DNA of 36,368 nt, taken from Bacteroidota bacterium (GTDB taxonomy: Bacteria; Bacteroidota; Ignavibacteria; UBA10030). The stretch's first letter is position 1. Every line of letters begins with the position of its first letter. The notes beneath the pieces are model-generated. The model searched no databases, was not told where the DNA came from, and saw nothing but the letters and a program-made list of their open reading frames with translations. A program made the translations under genes and the position numbers. Positions 35,200 to 36,368 of the stretch are shown here, piece after piece. The DNA lies in assembly GCA_016928255.1 (NCBI GenBank), contig JAFGLB010000149.1, positions 1-36,368 of the forward strand. Reading direction: 5' to 3'.

Positions 35200-36368
35200 A
35201 TGAACAAGCAAAAGAATAGAAGTCCATGGCTGTGGGTGCCCTCGCTATATTTTACCGAGGGTGTGCCGTATGTGATGGTTATGACTGTCGCCGTCATTAT
35301 GTACAAGAAGCTGAATATCTCGAATACAGATATCGCGCTCTACACAAGCTGGCTTTACCTGCCGTGGGTGATTAAACCGCTATGGAGTCCTTTCGTTGAT
35401 ATATTCAGGACTAAACGGTTGTGGATTGTTTTAATGCAGTTATTAATCGGAATTGCGCTGGCCGGAGTTGCATTAACTATTCCTGCATCAAATTTCTTTA
35501 AACATTCACTCGCTGTTTTTTGGTTAATGGCATTCTTTTCTGCGACGCATGATATTGCAGCAGACGGATTTTATCTGCTCGGCCTGAGCGAATCCAACCA
35601 GGCGGCGTTTATTGGAGTTAGAAGCACGTTCTATAAAATTGCAATGATAGCGGGTCAGGGGGGACTGGTTGTTTTGGCGGGAGCGCTGGAACCTGTTTTA
35701 GGGATACCGCAAGCATGGTCGGTAACATTCTATATTTTGGCGGCAATTATTCTTCTTATTTTTTTATACCATCATTTTATGCTTCCCTACCCGGTTTCCG
35801 ATAAATCAACGCGCGGTAAAGAATCAAAAAATATAATTTCTGAATTTATTAATACCTTTGTTCTTTTTTTCAGGCGAAAAGATATTTGGATAATTCTTCT
35901 TTTTCTGCTCTTATACAGGTTTGCCGAGGCACAGCTGGTCAAGCTCGTTTCGCCGTTTCTGCTTGACGGGCGCGAGAAAGGCGGACTCGGCTTAAGTACC
36001 GGAGAGGTCGGTATCGTTTACGGCACAGTGGGTATACTGGCCTTGACAGCCGGAGGACTTTTAGGCGGTTATGTTATTTCTAAAAAAGGCCTACGCAAAT
36101 GGCTGTGGCCTATGATTATTATAATAAATATTCCGGATTTGGTGTTTGTATATCTGTCGTATTTCCAGCCTTCTGATTTTTTTATAATCAACATTGCGAT
36201 AGCTTTTGAACAGTTTGGATACGGATTTGGTTTTACCGCTTATACTATGTATATGATATTCGTTTCGCAGGGTGAATATAAAACCGCACACTACGCAATC
36301 TGTACAGGAATAATGGCTCTGGGTATGATGCTGCCGGGAATGATAAGCGGAAAAATTCAGGAGCTTAT
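35200..36368 (+). CDS. AmpG-like MFS muropeptide permease (3' end outside window)
   Basis: An uninterrupted frame of 389 complete codons runs from the ATG at 35200 to the window edge without a stop. The protein has about eleven hydrophobic segments so far, with no signal peptide. It shows the AmpG/MFS pattern WLWVPSLYFTEGVPYVMV, DIALYTSWLYLPWVIKPLWSP then FVDIFRTKR (MFS motif A-like loop), ATHDIAADGF, GVRSTFYKIAMIAGQGG, and a second half beginning with RFAEAQLVKLVSPF. AmpG proteins import anhydro-muropeptides (GlcNAc-anhMurNAc with peptide) driven by the proton gradient. This member is like the Bacteroidota type with a longer first loop. It is the last visible gene of the cluster. Confidence 0.88.
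   Translation, partial: MNKQKNRSPWLWVPSLYFTEGVPYVMVMTVAVIMYKKLNISNTDIALYTSWLYLPWVIKPLWSPFVDIFRTKRLWIVLMQLLIGIALAGVALTIPASNFFKHSLAVFWLMAFFSATHDIAADGFYLLGLSESNQAAFIGVRSTFYKIAMIAGQGGLVVLAGALEPVLGIPQAWSVTFYILAAIILLIFLYHHFMLPYPVSDKSTRGKESKNIISEFINTFVLFFRRKDIWIILLFLLLYRFAEAQLVKLVSPFLLDGREKGGLGLSTGEVGIVYGTVGILALTAGGLLGGYVISKKGLRKWLWPMIIIINIPDLVFVYLSYFQPSDFFIINIAIAFEQFGYGFGFTAYTMYMIFVSQGEYKTAHYAICTGIMALGMMLPGMISGKIQEL

Overview
The window looks like a chromosomal segment of a Bacteroidota/Chlorobiota-type bacterium, probably near the Ignavibacteria, judged from gene content and not from a marker gene. Pointers are a DUF5916 outer-membrane-type protein, secreted GH27/GH43/GH62 and CE15 enzymes, DUF4922, and an AmpG-like transporter of the Bacteroidota kind. 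Several genes have good purine-rich Shine-Dalgarno sequences (for example before 24000, 27016 and 29605 on the minus strand), which is unlike classical Bacteroides. GC content is moderate, with AT-rich patches at about 13.9-16.5 kb and 20.7-21.7 kb.

Layout. (1) 0.1-6.0 kb, plus strand: three secreted glycosidases (GH27 alpha-galactosidase-like, GH43 with a discoidin domain, and a GH62-GH43 two-domain enzyme). (2) 6.2-9.3 kb, minus strand: an ABC-F ATPase, a D-2-hydroxyacid dehydrogenase and tRNA-Leu(CAG). (3) 9.35-9.88 kb: a non-coding stretch with strong inverted repeats ending in a T-run. (4) 9.9-13.6 kb, plus strand: a CE15-type glucuronoyl esterase and a large secreted glycosidase-like protein. 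Regions 1 and 4 together suggest removal of arabinose, galactose and glucuronate side chains from plant hemicellulose. (5) 13.6-16.8 kb: an AT-rich patch of unrecognised small membrane proteins and a TonB-domain lipoprotein, bounded by two near-identical 71-bp palindromic repeats and followed by a dense set of short-loop hairpins. (6) 16.8-24.0 kb: a BON-SH3 protein, a small lipoprotein, a DUF5916 protein and two HExxH metallopeptidases. (7) 24.0-29.6 kb, minus strand: two tandem bacteriohemerythrins, a DinB/YfiT-like protein, a transglutaminase-like protein, a DUF3795 protein, two small membrane proteins, and a DsbD plus TlpA/ResA redox pair.

(8) 29.8 kb to the end, plus strand: the most interesting region, a tightly packed set of six genes. 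It encodes a BadF-type sugar kinase, a protein with two GT2-like domains, a GNAT acetyltransferase, a DUF4922 protein with CxxC and HxHxQ motifs (GalT/Ap4A-phosphorylase type), a SpoIID/LytB-domain protein without a signal peptide, and an AmpG-like muropeptide permease cut by the window edge. I read this as a candidate cytoplasmic system that imports and salvages peptidoglycan fragments. The steps between import and the DUF4922 reaction are inference.
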